A DNA stretch of 64,000 nt from Kitasatospora aureofaciens (GTDB taxonomy: Bacteria > Actinomycetota > Actinomycetes > Streptomycetales > Streptomycetaceae). The position numbers and the translations under genes were made by a program. The stretch covers positions 24,061 through 88,060 of the forward strand of contig NZ_JAHTKP010000030.1 of NCBI RefSeq assembly GCF_019192735.1, in the 5' to 3' direction. The notes beneath the pieces are model-generated. The model saw only the letters and a program-made list of their open reading frames with translations, did not search any database and was not told the origin of the DNA. How positions within the stretch are numbered: position 1 is the stretch's first letter; the number at the start of each line of letters is the position of its first letter. This document shows, one piece after another, positions 24,700 to 32,780 of this stretch.

Positions 24700-25464
24700 C
24701 TACGAGCGGCGCTTGGGCTTGCCGCGCTTGGCGGCGGCGGGCTTGGGCTTGGGCCTGGGCTTCTGCTGCCCGCTCTTCTGCGGCTGCGGCTTCCGGGGCG
24801 GGGCGGCCTTCTTCGGCTGCGCAGTCTTCTTCGGGTCGTCCGCCGGGGTGGCCCCCCGCCCGCGCGAGCTGTTCACCGTCCGCCCCCGGACGATGCCGAT
24901 GAACTCCTCCACCAGGTCCGTCGTCTGCTCCTGCGGCCAGGACAGTGCGATCTGCGACTGCGGCGCGTCGGCGACCGTCCGGTAGGTGAGGTCCCGCCGG
25001 TGGTGCAGCCGGGCGAGGGACTGCGGCACGAGCAGCACGCCGACGTTGGCCGCGACCAGCTCGATCGCGTCGGCCGTGGTGGCCGGGCGCTCGATGGCGG
25101 GGCGTCCGGGCAGGTCGGTCCAGCCGAGGGTGTCGTCGAGCGGGTGGAAGACCACGTCGTCGGCCAGGTCGGCGAGCGCGACCTCGTCGGCGGCGGCCAG
25201 CCAGTGGTCCTTGGGGAAGACGACGACGGTGGTCTCGGTGTACAGCGGGATCGCGCTGAGCACCTCCCGGTCGACGGGCAGCCGCACCAGGCCGGCGTCC
25301 GCCGTGCCCTCGCGCAGGGTGCGCTCGCCGTCGGCGGCGGGGACCGCGACGAGGTCGAGCGGCACGTCGGGGAGCCGTTCACCCCAGACGCGCGCCCACT
25401 TGCTCGGGGTCACGCCCGGGACGTACGCGAGCCGGAAGGACGGGTTCACCTGCATGTCTGTCAC
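24700..25464 (-). CDS. Orphan LysR-type effector-binding domain with basic tail
   Basis: A 254-residue protein whose first ~200 residues are a LysR substrate-binding domain: FRLAYVPGVTPSKWARVWGE, GTADAGLVRLPVDREVLSAI, TTVVVFPKDHWLAAADEVAL and AIELVAANVGVLLVPQSLAR. The N-terminal winged helix-turn-helix is absent; the protein starts directly with the effector domain. The last ~55 residues are very Lys/Pro/Arg/Gln rich (PKKAAPPRKPQPQKSGQQ), possibly a nucleic-acid-binding or partner-binding tail that stands in for the missing DNA-binding domain. It is divergent, 58 bp away, from the DUF5997 gene, an arrangement that suggests a functional pair. Confidence 0.85.
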   Translation of the reverse strand: MTDMQVNPSFRLAYVPGVTPSKWARVWGERLPDVPLDLVAVPAADGERTLREGTADAGLVRLPVDREVLSAIPLYTETTVVVFPKDHWLAAADEVALADLADDVVFHPLDDTLGWTDLPGRPAIERPATTADAIELVAANVGVLLVPQSLARLHHRRDLTYRTVADAPQSQIALSWPQEQTTDLVEEFIGIVRGRTVNSSRGRGATPADDPKKTAQPKKAAPPRKPQPQKSGQQKPRPKPKPAAAKRGKPKRRS

Positions 25465-25522
25465 AGGGCAAGGCTACCGACCGTGACCGGAAGCACCCGC
25501 ACACTCCCTTACCCTTGTCCTC

Positions 25523-25942
25523 ATGACATCGCTCAAGCAGAAGACCAGCCAGACCATGAAGCCGGCCACCGCGGCCAAGAAGCTGGGGATCTACCTCGAC
25601 GCGACCCCCGCGGGCTTCCAGGAGGGCACGGTCTCCCGCGAGGAGCTCAGCGCGCTTCAGACGGACCCGCCGCAGTGGCTCCAGGAGCTGCGCAAGAACG
25701 GCCCGCACCCGCGCCCTGTGGTCGCCGCCAAGCTCGGCGTCTCCATCTCGGGCCTGGCCCGCGGCGGGGTGACCGAGGCGATCACCACCGAGCAGATCGA
25801 GGCGATCAAGGCCGAGAACCCGCTCTGGCTCCAGCACGAGCGCGCCAACCAGGTGGACCTGCGCAAGGAGACCGCGCGGATCAAGGAGAAGCAGGAGAAG
25901 GAGGCCGCGGCCAAGGCCGCGAAGGCCGCCAAGGCGGGCTGA
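25523..25942 (+). CDS. DUF5997 family protein
   Basis: A 139-residue cytoplasmic protein matching the actinobacterial DUF5997 family: MKPATAAKKLGIYLDATPAG, ELSALQTDPPQWLQELRKNG and TTEQIEAIKAENPLWLQHER. The middle (PVVAAKLGVSISGLARGGVT) looks like a small helix-turn-helix. The C-terminus is a Lys/Glu/Ala coiled-coil-like tail (KEKQEKEAAAKAAKAAKAG). No function is established. It is divergent from the orphan LysR effector domain and followed by a clear terminator. Confidence 0.85.
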   Translation: MTSLKQKTSQTMKPATAAKKLGIYLDATPAGFQEGTVSREELSALQTDPPQWLQELRKNGPHPRPVVAAKLGVSISGLARGGVTEAITTEQIEAIKAENPLWLQHERANQVDLRKETARIKEKQEKEAAAKAAKAAKAG

Positions 25943-25992
25943 CCCGCTCGATCGATCGGCCCCGGTCGATTGTCGGACCCCTGCGCAAGGAT

Positions 25993-26035
25993 GGTGCCGG
26001 CGCCCGTTCACCCACGTTGAACGGACGCCGGCACC
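25993..26035 (+). terminator. Rho-independent-like terminator after DUF5997
   Basis: An 18-bp stem with one mismatch (25993-26010 with 26018-26035; arms GGTGCCGGCGCCCGTTCA and complement), a 7-nt loop, then TTCGTTTCGT. The remaining 26036-26330 holds only a short unrecognised reading-frame tail ending at 26155 (WRYLVEVQDAGKPAAPEGYR) and the antiporter leader. Confidence 0.85.
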
Positions 26036-26330
26036 TTCGTTTCGTCGACAGGTGTACGGCTTCACCGGCCGGGACCGCAGCCGGCCGGACTGCTGGCGCT
26101 ACCTGGTCGAGGTCCAGGACGCCGGCAAACCCGCCGCTCCGGAGGGCTATCGCTGACCGGCAGGCAGAATCGGCGCTAACAAGCCGTCAAGGTCCATACG
26201 TGATTCGAACGCACGCGGTAAGGAGTTGATAAAATACGACGACGGTGTGCCGGGAAGCCTGGTCGGCCGGGGGACGGACAACGGCAACGGGCCGGGGCGC
26301 CCCCGTGAACGAAGGCCGAGGTCTCGGCGG

Positions 26331-27881
26331 ATGCGCGCGGTGGGGACCGTTCTCCTCCTGGTAGTACTGGCGACGACGGTGGCCACCGGAGCCCGGCGAT
26401 GGCGGGTGCCCGCCCCCTCCCTGCTGGTGCTCGCCGGACTCGTGGTCGCGCTGATACCCGGCGCGCCCGCGCTGCACATCGCGCCGGAGACGATCGGGCT
26501 GATCGTCCTGCCGCCCCTCCTCTACGCCTCCGCCGAGGAGTTGTCGCTGCGCGACCTGCGGGCGGTCTGGCGGCCCGTCACCCTGCTCGCGTTCGGCCTC
26601 GTCCTCGTCTCGGCCGCCGCCGTCGGCCTGCTGGCCGCCGTCCTGACGCCGCTGCCGCCCGCGATGGCCTTCGTCCTGGGCGCGGTGCTGGCCAGCACCG
26701 ACCCGGTCGCGGTCACCGCGCTCGGCCGCCGGCTGGCGCTGCCCGGGCGGGTGCAGGTGCTGGTGCAGGCGGAGAGCCTGTTCAACGACGCCACCTCGCT
26801 GGTGCTGTTCCGGGTCGCGGTGACCGTCGCGGTCGCCACCGGGGCGGTCGGCTGGCAGGACGCCGGCGGGCAGTTCCTGCTGCTCGCCGGGGGCGGCTGC
26901 GCGATCGGCGCGGCCGTCGCGGGCGGCGTGGCGCTGATCAGACGCCGCACCGCCGACCCGGTGCTGGAGACCGTCACAGCCCTCGTCACCCCGTACGCCG
27001 CGTACGTGCTCGCGGAGTCCGCCCACACCTCGGGCGTGACCGCCGTGGTGGTCGCCGGGGTGCTGCTCGGGCGCTCCGGGCACCGGCTGAGCGACGCCCG
27101 GATCCGGCTCCAGCTGCACGCCGTCCACGCGGTGGTGGTGTTCCTGCTTGAGAGCGTGGTCTTCAGCATCATCGGCCTCGAACTTCCGAACCTCGTCCGC
27201 GAGTTGCCCAGCGGCAGCGGCCTGTGGCCGCTCCAGGCGCTCGCCCTGGCCGCCGTCCTGATCGGGCTGCGCGTGGTGTGGATGCTGCCGCTCTCCGCCG
27301 CCGTGAAGCCGACCGGCGGGCGGCCGTCCTGGAAGGTCGCCAGCGTGGTGGCCTGGGCCGGGACACGCGGCGTGATGCCGCTCGCCGCCGCCCTCTCCAT
27401 CCCGCTCGCCACCGAGGCCGGCGGGCGCCTCGAAGGCCGTCCGCTGATCCTCGTCCTGACCACCGCCGTGGTGGTGTTCACCCTCGTCGTCCAGGGCCTC
27501 AGCCTCGCCCCGCTCGTCCAGCGCTCCGGCCTCGCCCTCGAACCCGAGCACACCGCCCGCGAGGAGGCCGGCGCCCGCGCCTCCCTCGCCCGGGCCGGCC
27601 TGGCCCACCTCGACCAGCTCGCCGACCTCGAATCCGTCCCCGACCACGTCCTGGACCGCATCCGCCGCGGCCTCGAAGCCCGCCTCCGGCATGCCGACGA
27701 CCCCGACGACTCCCCCGGCGCCGACGCCCTCGCCGCCTACCGCGACATCCGCCGCGAGGTCATCACCGTCCAGAACGGCGAGCTCCACCGCCTCTACGAC
27801 GACCACTGCATCAGCGACACCACCCTCCGCCGCCTCCAGCGCGACCTCGACCTCGAAGAGGCGGGCCTCGGCGGTCCGTGA
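26331..27881 (+). CDS. CPA1-family Na+/H+ antiporter
   Basis: A 516-residue cation/proton antiporter started at ATG 26331, where the first hydrophobic helix begins (MRAVGTVLLLVVLATTVATG); the upstream in-frame start would add a charged leader. About twelve transmembrane segments span residues 1-395. Conserved CPA1 residues are visible: VLGAVLASTDPVAVTALGRR and AESLFNDATSLVLF (the ND pair of the transport site), then GTRGVMPLAAALSIPLA. The C-terminal ~120 residues are soluble, with coiled-coil-like sequence (AGLAHLDQLADLESVPDHVL), and may sense pH or ions. It is monocistronic. Confidence 0.93.
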   Translation: MRAVGTVLLLVVLATTVATGARRWRVPAPSLLVLAGLVVALIPGAPALHIAPETIGLIVLPPLLYASAEELSLRDLRAVWRPVTLLAFGLVLVSAAAVGLLAAVLTPLPPAMAFVLGAVLASTDPVAVTALGRRLALPGRVQVLVQAESLFNDATSLVLFRVAVTVAVATGAVGWQDAGGQFLLLAGGGCAIGAAVAGGVALIRRRTADPVLETVTALVTPYAAYVLAESAHTSGVTAVVVAGVLLGRSGHRLSDARIRLQLHAVHAVVVFLLESVVFSIIGLELPNLVRELPSGSGLWPLQALALAAVLIGLRVVWMLPLSAAVKPTGGRPSWKVASVVAWAGTRGVMPLAAALSIPLATEAGGRLEGRPLILVLTTAVVVFTLVVQGLSLAPLVQRSGLALEPEHTAREEAGARASLARAGLAHLDQLADLESVPDHVLDRIRRGLEARLRHADDPDDSPGADALAAYRDIRREVITVQNGELHRLYDDHCISDTTLRRLQRDLDLEEAGLGGP

Positions 27882-27902
27882 CCGCCCGCTCGATCGACCG
27901 GA

Positions 27903-27932
27903 CGGCACCGGGCGGCACCGGGCGGCACCGGG
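27903..27932. repeat. Three 10-bp tandem repeats
   Basis: Three identical CGGCACCGGG units in tandem (27903-27912, 27913-27922, 27923-27932) just downstream of the antiporter stop. No hairpin-forming potential is obvious. Confidence 0.85.
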
Positions 27933-28112
27933 CGGCAAAGGACGACATTCCGTCATATCAGCAGCCCCGGGCGCCTACTGCAGTAAAGGTCATTCGGAAT
28001 TCGTCTCCCCGCCCCCGTATTGACCACGCGTGCACCAAGTCCGAATAATCGGCGCCACCGGGGCACCCCCAGGAACCCTTGTCACGCACATCACATCGGA
28101 CCCGGGAGCAAC

Positions 28113-29786
28113 ATGACCGACCAGACCCAGCAGGCCGAACTCGCCGCGCTCGCCGAGGAGTACTTCGCCGCCGAGAACGCGCACGATCCGTTCGGTGCCA
28201 CGCTCAGCGGGGTCGCCGGGCACGCCCACGAGGTGCCGGACCCGTCCCGGGAGGCCGCGCTGGCCCACCGCGCGGTGCTCAAGGGCCTCGGGGCGCGGCT
28301 CACCGCGATACCCGTCGACGGGCTGGACGTGGACGACCGCGTCACGCACCGCGTGCTCGGCCGGCTGATCGACAACGGCACCGGCCGGATCACCCACGGG
28401 CTGGACGACTTCAGCGTCTCGGCGACCATCACGGCGCCGCAGAACGAGGCCTTCCAGTCCCTCGCCATGACCGCCGTCGACCAGGAGGGGGCCGACTCCT
28501 ACCTGGAGCGGCTGGCCGGCCTGCCCGGGTACTTCGACACCCACCTCCAGCGCCACGTGGACGCCGCCGCCGAAGGACGCCACCCCCTGCGCAGCGGCGT
28601 GGACGCGGCCATCGCCCAGCTGGACACCTACCTCGCCGGGAACCTCGCCGACGACCAGCTGCTGCGCCCGCTGCGGGGCCGCCGGGAGGCCGAGCGGGCC
28701 AAGACGATCGTGCGCGACGGCGTGCGCCCCGCGGTGGCCCGCTACCGGGCCGGCCTGGCGCAGCGGCTCGCGGCCGGCGCCAGGCCGGACGACCAGGCGG
28801 GTGTCTGCCACCTCCCCGGCGGCGCCGAGGGCTACGCGGACGCCGTCGCCCGCTACACCCGGCCCGGGCTGACCCCGGAGGAGATCCACCGGATCGGCCT
28901 GGACACGGTGGCGGCGCTGCGCGAGGACTTCGCCGAACTCGGCGGCAAGGTACTCGGCATCGGCAGCCCCGACGGCGTGCTGGCCGCGCTGCGCGAGGAC
29001 CCGGCGCTGCGGTTCGGCAGCGCCGAGGAGATCGTCGCCCTGGTCGACGACGCGCTGGAGCGCGCCCGCCGCGCCTCGGCCGGCTGGTTCCGTGCCTACC
29101 CGATCGCCGACTGCGTGACCCGGGAGATCGACCCCGTCGAAGCGGAGACCGCGCCGCTGGCGTACTACCAGCCGCCGGGCCCGGGCGGCCTGCCCGGCAC
29201 CCACTGGATCAACACGCTGAACCCGCACACCCGGTTCCGGTACGAGTACGAGGCGATCGCCTTCCACGAGAGCGTGCCGGGCCACCACCTGCAGATCGCC
29301 GTCGCGCAGACCCTGCACCACCTGCCGGAGTTCCGGCAGAAGGCGAGCGGGCAGATGACCGCGCACGTCGAGGGCTGGGGCCTGTACACCGAGCGGCTGG
29401 CGGACGAGATGGGGCTGTACAGCTCGGACCTGTCCCGCTTCGGCATGCTCTCGATGGACGCGCTGCGGGCCGTCCGGCTGGTGGTGGACACCGGGCTGCA
29501 CCACTTCGGCTGGTCGCGGGAGCGGGCGATCGCGTTCATGCGGGACAACACGGCCACCACCGAGGCCAACGTCCGCAACGAGATCGACCGGTACATCGCC
29601 TGGCCCGGCCAGGCCACCGCGTACCTGATCGGCCGCCGGGAGATCGTCCGCCACCGCGAGCGGGCCCGGGCCGCACTCGGCGAGCGGTTCGACGTCCGGG
29701 AGTTCCACCACCAGGTGATCGGGCACGGGAGCCTGCCGCTCGGGGTGCTGGACGAGCTGATCACGGACTGGATCGCCGCGCACTGA
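28113..29786 (+). CDS. DUF885 family protein, putative metallopeptidase
   Basis: A 557-residue protein started at ATG 28113 (GGGAG upstream). It matches the DUF885 family: AITAPQNEAFQS-like N-terminal region, TPEEIHRIGLDTVAALREDF, then a metal-binding motif FHESVPGHHLQI (residues 384-394; HExxPGHH) and TAHVEGWGLYTERLADEMGL with a possible downstream Glu ligand. Order and spacing suggest a gluzincin-like zinc peptidase, although the activity of most members is untested. No signal peptide is seen, so it is probably cytoplasmic. A strong hairpin directly follows the stop codon. Confidence 0.9.
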   Translation: MTDQTQQAELAALAEEYFAAENAHDPFGATLSGVAGHAHEVPDPSREAALAHRAVLKGLGARLTAIPVDGLDVDDRVTHRVLGRLIDNGTGRITHGLDDFSVSATITAPQNEAFQSLAMTAVDQEGADSYLERLAGLPGYFDTHLQRHVDAAAEGRHPLRSGVDAAIAQLDTYLAGNLADDQLLRPLRGRREAERAKTIVRDGVRPAVARYRAGLAQRLAAGARPDDQAGVCHLPGGAEGYADAVARYTRPGLTPEEIHRIGLDTVAALREDFAELGGKVLGIGSPDGVLAALREDPALRFGSAEEIVALVDDALERARRASAGWFRAYPIADCVTREIDPVEAETAPLAYYQPPGPGGLPGTHWINTLNPHTRFRYEYEAIAFHESVPGHHLQIAVAQTLHHLPEFRQKASGQMTAHVEGWGLYTERLADEMGLYSSDLSRFGMLSMDALRAVRLVVDTGLHHFGWSRERAIAFMRDNTATTEANVRNEIDRYIAWPGQATAYLIGRREIVRHRERARAALGERFDVREFHHQVIGHGSLPLGVLDELITDWIAAH

Positions 29787-29788
29787 CG

Positions 29789-29832
29789 GCGGGTGGGTGG
29801 GCGAGGCCGGTGCTCCGGTCCCACCCACCCGC
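29789..29832 (+). terminator. Hairpin terminator after the DUF885 gene
   Basis: A perfect 13-bp stem, GCGGGTGGGTGGG (29789-29801) pairing with 29820-29832, beginning 3 nt after the stop codon. Confidence 0.8.
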
Positions 29833-29989
29833 GCCGACGCCTCAGAAGGGCGATGACTCAGAAGCCGAGCACAGGACGCCGCCGTCGGGCGTAATGGAAG
29901 GACCGGCCCGGTGAACCGCACCGGAGGTGGGGTTGATCAAGGCCGTGCCGGGTGTCCGGCGGCAGGGAAAGAGCCGTCGGTGAGCGCAG

Positions 29990-30145
29990 ATGAGCGGTGA
30001 GCGGCGGCCCGCCGCAGCCGAGCCGGACCGGTCGGAGGAGTTCGGCGAACGCTTGCTGGGGAGGCTGCTGGACCTGGGCCATGAGCTGCCGCCCAGGTTG
30101 ATCGCCCCGTTGATCGCCGGCGAACTGGACACTACGTGGCGCTGA
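29990..30145 (+). CDS. Short 51-residue protein, possibly a truncated N-terminus
   Basis: The frame from ATG 29990 reads MSGERRPAAAEPDRSEEFGE followed by RLLGRLLDLGHELPPRLIAP and LIAGELDTTWR. The amphipathic helix LLGRLLDLGHELPPRLI resembles the N-terminal segment of Streptomyces PAS/GAF-SpoIIE phosphatases, but the rest of such a protein is missing. It may be a truncated remnant. Weak support. Confidence 0.35.
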   Translation: MSGERRPAAAEPDRSEEFGERLLGRLLDLGHELPPRLIAPLIAGELDTTWR

Positions 30146-30312
30146 GGCACCGGTGCCCCGGCCGCCCTGCCGCATCGCCCCACAAGCGGCCGGACCCGCC
30201 CGGCAGGAGCAGCGTACCGTGGGGATATCGGGACGGGCCGATCGTCGAAGCGTCCTGAAAGGGACTGCTTCCCACGCGGACTCCCCGGCAGGCAGGAAGG
30301 CAAGGCGGTCAC

Positions 30313-30558
30313 ATGTCCGTCTACGTGAAACTCTCGACCGAGGCCCGGTCGCCGGCGGAGCCGTCGAAGGGGCCGTTGGACATGCAGTTCCAGGACGGCG
30401 CCGACGGCGTCACCTACGAGTACGACCTGCACCCGAGCGGGGCGCTGCGGGTGCTGCGCGTCTACGAGGACACCCCGCATCAGATCGAGGCGTACTTCAG
30501 CCCCTCGGCATGGCTCCAGGTGGTGGGCACCTACCTGCGAAGCGGCTCCGAGTACTGA
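30313..30558 (+). CDS. Hypothetical protein, 81 residues
   Basis: Begins MSVYVKLSTEARSPAEPSKG at ATG 30313 and ends YFSPSAWLQVVGTYLRSGSE. It is acidic with alternating polar and hydrophobic residues (GVTYEYDLHPSGALRVLRVY), suggesting a small beta-rich domain. Codon bias is like the neighbours. The family is not recognised. It is followed 105 bp later by another small gene in the same direction, and the two may be co-transcribed. Confidence 0.6.
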   Translation: MSVYVKLSTEARSPAEPSKGPLDMQFQDGADGVTYEYDLHPSGALRVLRVYEDTPHQIEAYFSPSAWLQVVGTYLRSGSEY

Positions 30559-30663
30559 CGAGGACCGTCCGGCCTGCTCCGAGCGGGCGGGCCCCGGTCG
30601 CCGTGGGCTGCTACGGCCCTTACGGTCTGTCCTGGGGCCGGCTCGTCGTCACAGGAGGCCAGG

Positions 30664-30915
30664 ATGCCGCACTACCGATGGGATCTGGAGACCCAGGACG
30701 ACGACGGCCGCTGGTCCCGTCAGGACGGTGGCTCCATGCCGAACCCCCTGGAGTACGACGGACCGCCCCAGCGGGCGGCCAACCACCTGCGGGACGTGTT
30801 CGTCCGCACGCTCTCCCGGCCCGCTCCCGGCCCCCGGGCGGTCCGGATCCGGGTCTGGGACGGGCCCGAGCCGATCGGCGAACCCCAGGCCGAGACCGAG
30901 TGGTCACGCGAGTGA
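30664..30915 (+). CDS. Hypothetical protein, 83 residues
   Basis: Starts MPHYRWDLETQDDDGRWSRQ at ATG 30664 with AGGAGGCC 5-10 nt upstream, a very good ribosome-binding site. The centre RAANHLRDVFVRTLSRPAPG looks helical and is followed by a beta strand, RAVRIRVWDGPEP. The aromatic/acidic N-terminus is reminiscent of small regulatory or toxin-immunity-type proteins, but no family is recognised. No adjacent partner explains it. Confidence 0.65.
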   Translation: MPHYRWDLETQDDDGRWSRQDGGSMPNPLEYDGPPQRAANHLRDVFVRTLSRPAPGPRAVRIRVWDGPEPIGEPQAETEWSRE

Positions 30916-31101
30916 CGCACCCGGCTGCGGCCGATCGGGCCGGTGCGGCTCGCCCGTCAGGCCGACACCGGCCAGGAGGCGGCTCGGCTCCGGGCGAGGT
31001 CCGCGCGCAGGCCGGCCTCGCCGGGGCCGTCGGCGGGCGCGACGGCCGAGGGCAGGAGGGCGGAGCCTGCAGCACCACCGTCCGACCGTGCGGCGAGCAG
31101 T

Positions 31102-31482
31102 TCACTCGCGGTCCGGGTGTTGGCCGGGTCGGCTCGCCTCGGACATCAGCCGGGCGGCATCGACGGCATCCGTCGCCGGCGGGACGACCAGCAGGTTCAG
31201 CCGGCGCGGGGCGTACGAGAACACCGCGATCGTGTGCTCGTCCTGCTCGGTGGTGAACCAGCCCGCATGAACGGTATGTCCGGTGACCGGGATGCGCGGG
31301 GGGATGACGGGCCACTGCGCGGGGTTCACGGTGATCCGGGTGATCCGGCCCCACCGCTCGTCGATTTCGGCGGCCAGGGCGGGGAGTTCGAGAAGGAGAT
31401 AACGCGAGCGGGCCACCAGCTTCGCAGGAAGGCTGAGCCGGTGGTCGGTGAAGGTCGCCGGCAGCCATGGCAGTTGCCGCAC
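31102..31482 (-). CDS. DUF5994 family protein, damaged N-terminus
   Basis: The C-terminal two thirds match DUF5994: LLELPALAAEIDERWGRITR, ITVNPAQWPVIPPRIPVTGH and AGWFTTEQDEHTIAVFSYAP. The N-terminus does not: where relatives have a LDGAWWPRSRDL-type segment this frame reads LPAKLVARSRYL, while the neighbouring frame reads SWWP just before RSRYL. That pattern suggests a one-base deletion in a C run. The start (GTG 31482) has no good ribosome-binding site and lies next to the tRNA-fragment/terminator region, so the gene may be truncated and inactive. DUF5994 has no known function. Confidence 0.65.
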   Translation of the reverse strand: MRQLPWLPATFTDHRLSLPAKLVARSRYLLLELPALAAEIDERWGRITRITVNPAQWPVIPPRIPVTGHTVHAGWFTTEQDEHTIAVFSYAPRRLNLLVVPPATDAVDAARLMSEASRPGQHPDRE

Positions 31483-31500
31483 TTTCGTGCCGGCTCATAC

Positions 31501-31541
31501 GTCAGAGGCCCCATCGGATCTTCTCCGACAGGGCCTCTGAC
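31501..31541 (-). terminator. Hairpin downstream of the tRNA-Pro fragment
   Basis: An 11-bp perfect stem, GTCAGAGGCCC (31501-31511) pairing with 31531-31541; the loop can pair further (CGGA/TCCG). It lies 6 bp beyond the tRNA 3' end in the minus direction, where a native tRNA terminator would be. Confidence 0.75.
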
Positions 31542-31546
31542 CTGGG

Positions 31547-31588
31547 TCGGGGTGGCGGGATCCGAACCCACGACCTCTTCGTCCCGAA
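31547..31588 (-). tRNA. tRNA-Pro(CGG) 3' fragment, probable attachment-site relic
   Basis: Read on the minus strand, 42 nt match the 3' part of an actinobacterial tRNA-Pro: anticodon loop TTCGGGA (anticodon CGG), 3' anticodon-stem strand CGAAG, variable loop, T-arm GTGGGTTCGGATCCCGC and acceptor strand CACCCCGA. The D-arm, 5' acceptor strand and 5' anticodon-stem strand are missing; homology stops at the anticodon loop. It is not a functional tRNA. The breakpoint is where tRNA-targeting integrases cross over (pSAM2 is known to use tRNA-Pro), so this is best read as an att duplicate left by an integrative element. Confidence 0.7.
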
Positions 31589-31598
31589 GACGGCCGGA

Positions 31599-32474
31599 TC
31601 AGCACACCGGGATGAGCACCGTCAGCACGAAGGTGTGCGGGTCCGGGTTGGCGGGGGCCTGGTAGGTGAGCGTCACGGGGATGCTCGTGCCTGGGGTCGC
31701 GGCCGGGTCCACCTGGAGCGCGAAGCCGCGGTTGTACTGGGACCAGGTGTTGTTCACGGGATCCGCACAGGTGGCCGTCGTGCCGTCCGCCGAGATCACG
31801 CACTTGTTGTAACTGGGCGCGGAATCGAGCCACTTGGAGCCGGGCGGGAGCTGGGCGACGACCTGGCCGCGCCACGGGTAGTCGGTGGACGGGCCGAGGT
31901 TGCGCTCCAGCACCTCGAAGTCGGCCGGGTTGCCGGGGCCGGCCGGCTGCGGGGGCCGCCACATCTCCAGCACCGCGTTGGTGACCGGCGCGGAGGTGTC
32001 GAAGGACCAGGTGGTGGAGTTGTCGCCGGGGTTCTGCGCCGGGTCCCAGGTGACCACGGCGGTGCCGCCCGGGTAGCTCTTCTGCCCCGGGGTGGTGCTG
32101 AGCGTCTTGCCGTAGATCCGCGAGGTCTCGCAGGTGGCCGGCTTGAGGCCCTTCGCGACCGTGAACCGGATCCAGTTCCAGCCGCCGTCCACCGGGCCGG
32201 CGCGGTCGGTGGTGAGGGTCAGCCCGGGGTCGCCGGGGCCGTTGACCACGAGGGTCGCCTCGGTCGGCGTCTCGCGGCCGTTGTTGCAGACCGTCACCAG
32301 GATCGTCCCGACGGCACCGGGCGCGGTCGGGGAGGACGGCGGGCTGACCTGCACGCTGAGGTCCTTGGCGTACGTCGAACGGTGGGTCGGGCCGGCGGCG
32401 GCGTGGGCGGCCTGCGCGGCGGTCAGGGAGAGCGGCAGCAGGGCGGCTGCCGTGAGGAGGGCGGGCATCCGCAT
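31599..32474 (-). CDS. Secreted protein with DUF11-like beta domain
   Basis: A 291-residue exported protein. The N-terminus is a signal peptide (MRMPALLTAAALLPLSLTAA with cleavage near AHAAAG). The mature part is beta-rich: DLSVQVSPPSSPTAPGAVGT then ILVTVCNNGRETPTEATLVV is like DUF11 repeats of surface proteins, and a second part has VVAQLPPGSKWLDSAPSYNK. Two Cys pairs could form disulfides. No catalytic motif is seen, so it is probably structural or adhesive. The stop is 11 bp from the tRNA fragment. The 5' side carries a GACCAC microsatellite. Confidence 0.75.
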   Translation of the reverse strand: MRMPALLTAAALLPLSLTAAQAAHAAAGPTHRSTYAKDLSVQVSPPSSPTAPGAVGTILVTVCNNGRETPTEATLVVNGPGDPGLTLTTDRAGPVDGGWNWIRFTVAKGLKPATCETSRIYGKTLSTTPGQKSYPGGTAVVTWDPAQNPGDNSTTWSFDTSAPVTNAVLEMWRPPQPAGPGNPADFEVLERNLGPSTDYPWRGQVVAQLPPGSKWLDSAPSYNKCVISADGTTATCADPVNNTWSQYNRGFALQVDPAATPGTSIPVTLTYQAPANPDPHTFVLTVLIPVC

Positions 32475-32596
32475 GGACGACTCCGGTCGGGGTCCGAGGA
32501 GGGCGAACGCTGCCGATCGACGGACGTTCGATCACGAAGCTACGCAGGGTCAGCGGGCCCCGGCCTGCTGGGTTGCTCCGCCCGACGTCAGCTCTG

Positions 32597-32637
<41 letters not shown>

Positions 32638-32780
32638 AACGATTCCGCGCGCCGGTCGCGGTCCTCCCGCGCCCGGACGTGACGTCACCCCTTTGGACCT
32701 ATTGACGCGGTAGTGTCCGCAGGCGCGGTATCCGGCATTCCGTCGGCCCGCAGCTTTCGCACACCCATCTGGAGGAACTC

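Noticed and set aside
31547..31588. Functional tRNA-Pro gene
   Set aside because: D-arm, 5' acceptor strand and 5' anticodon-stem strand are missing, so no cloverleaf can form.
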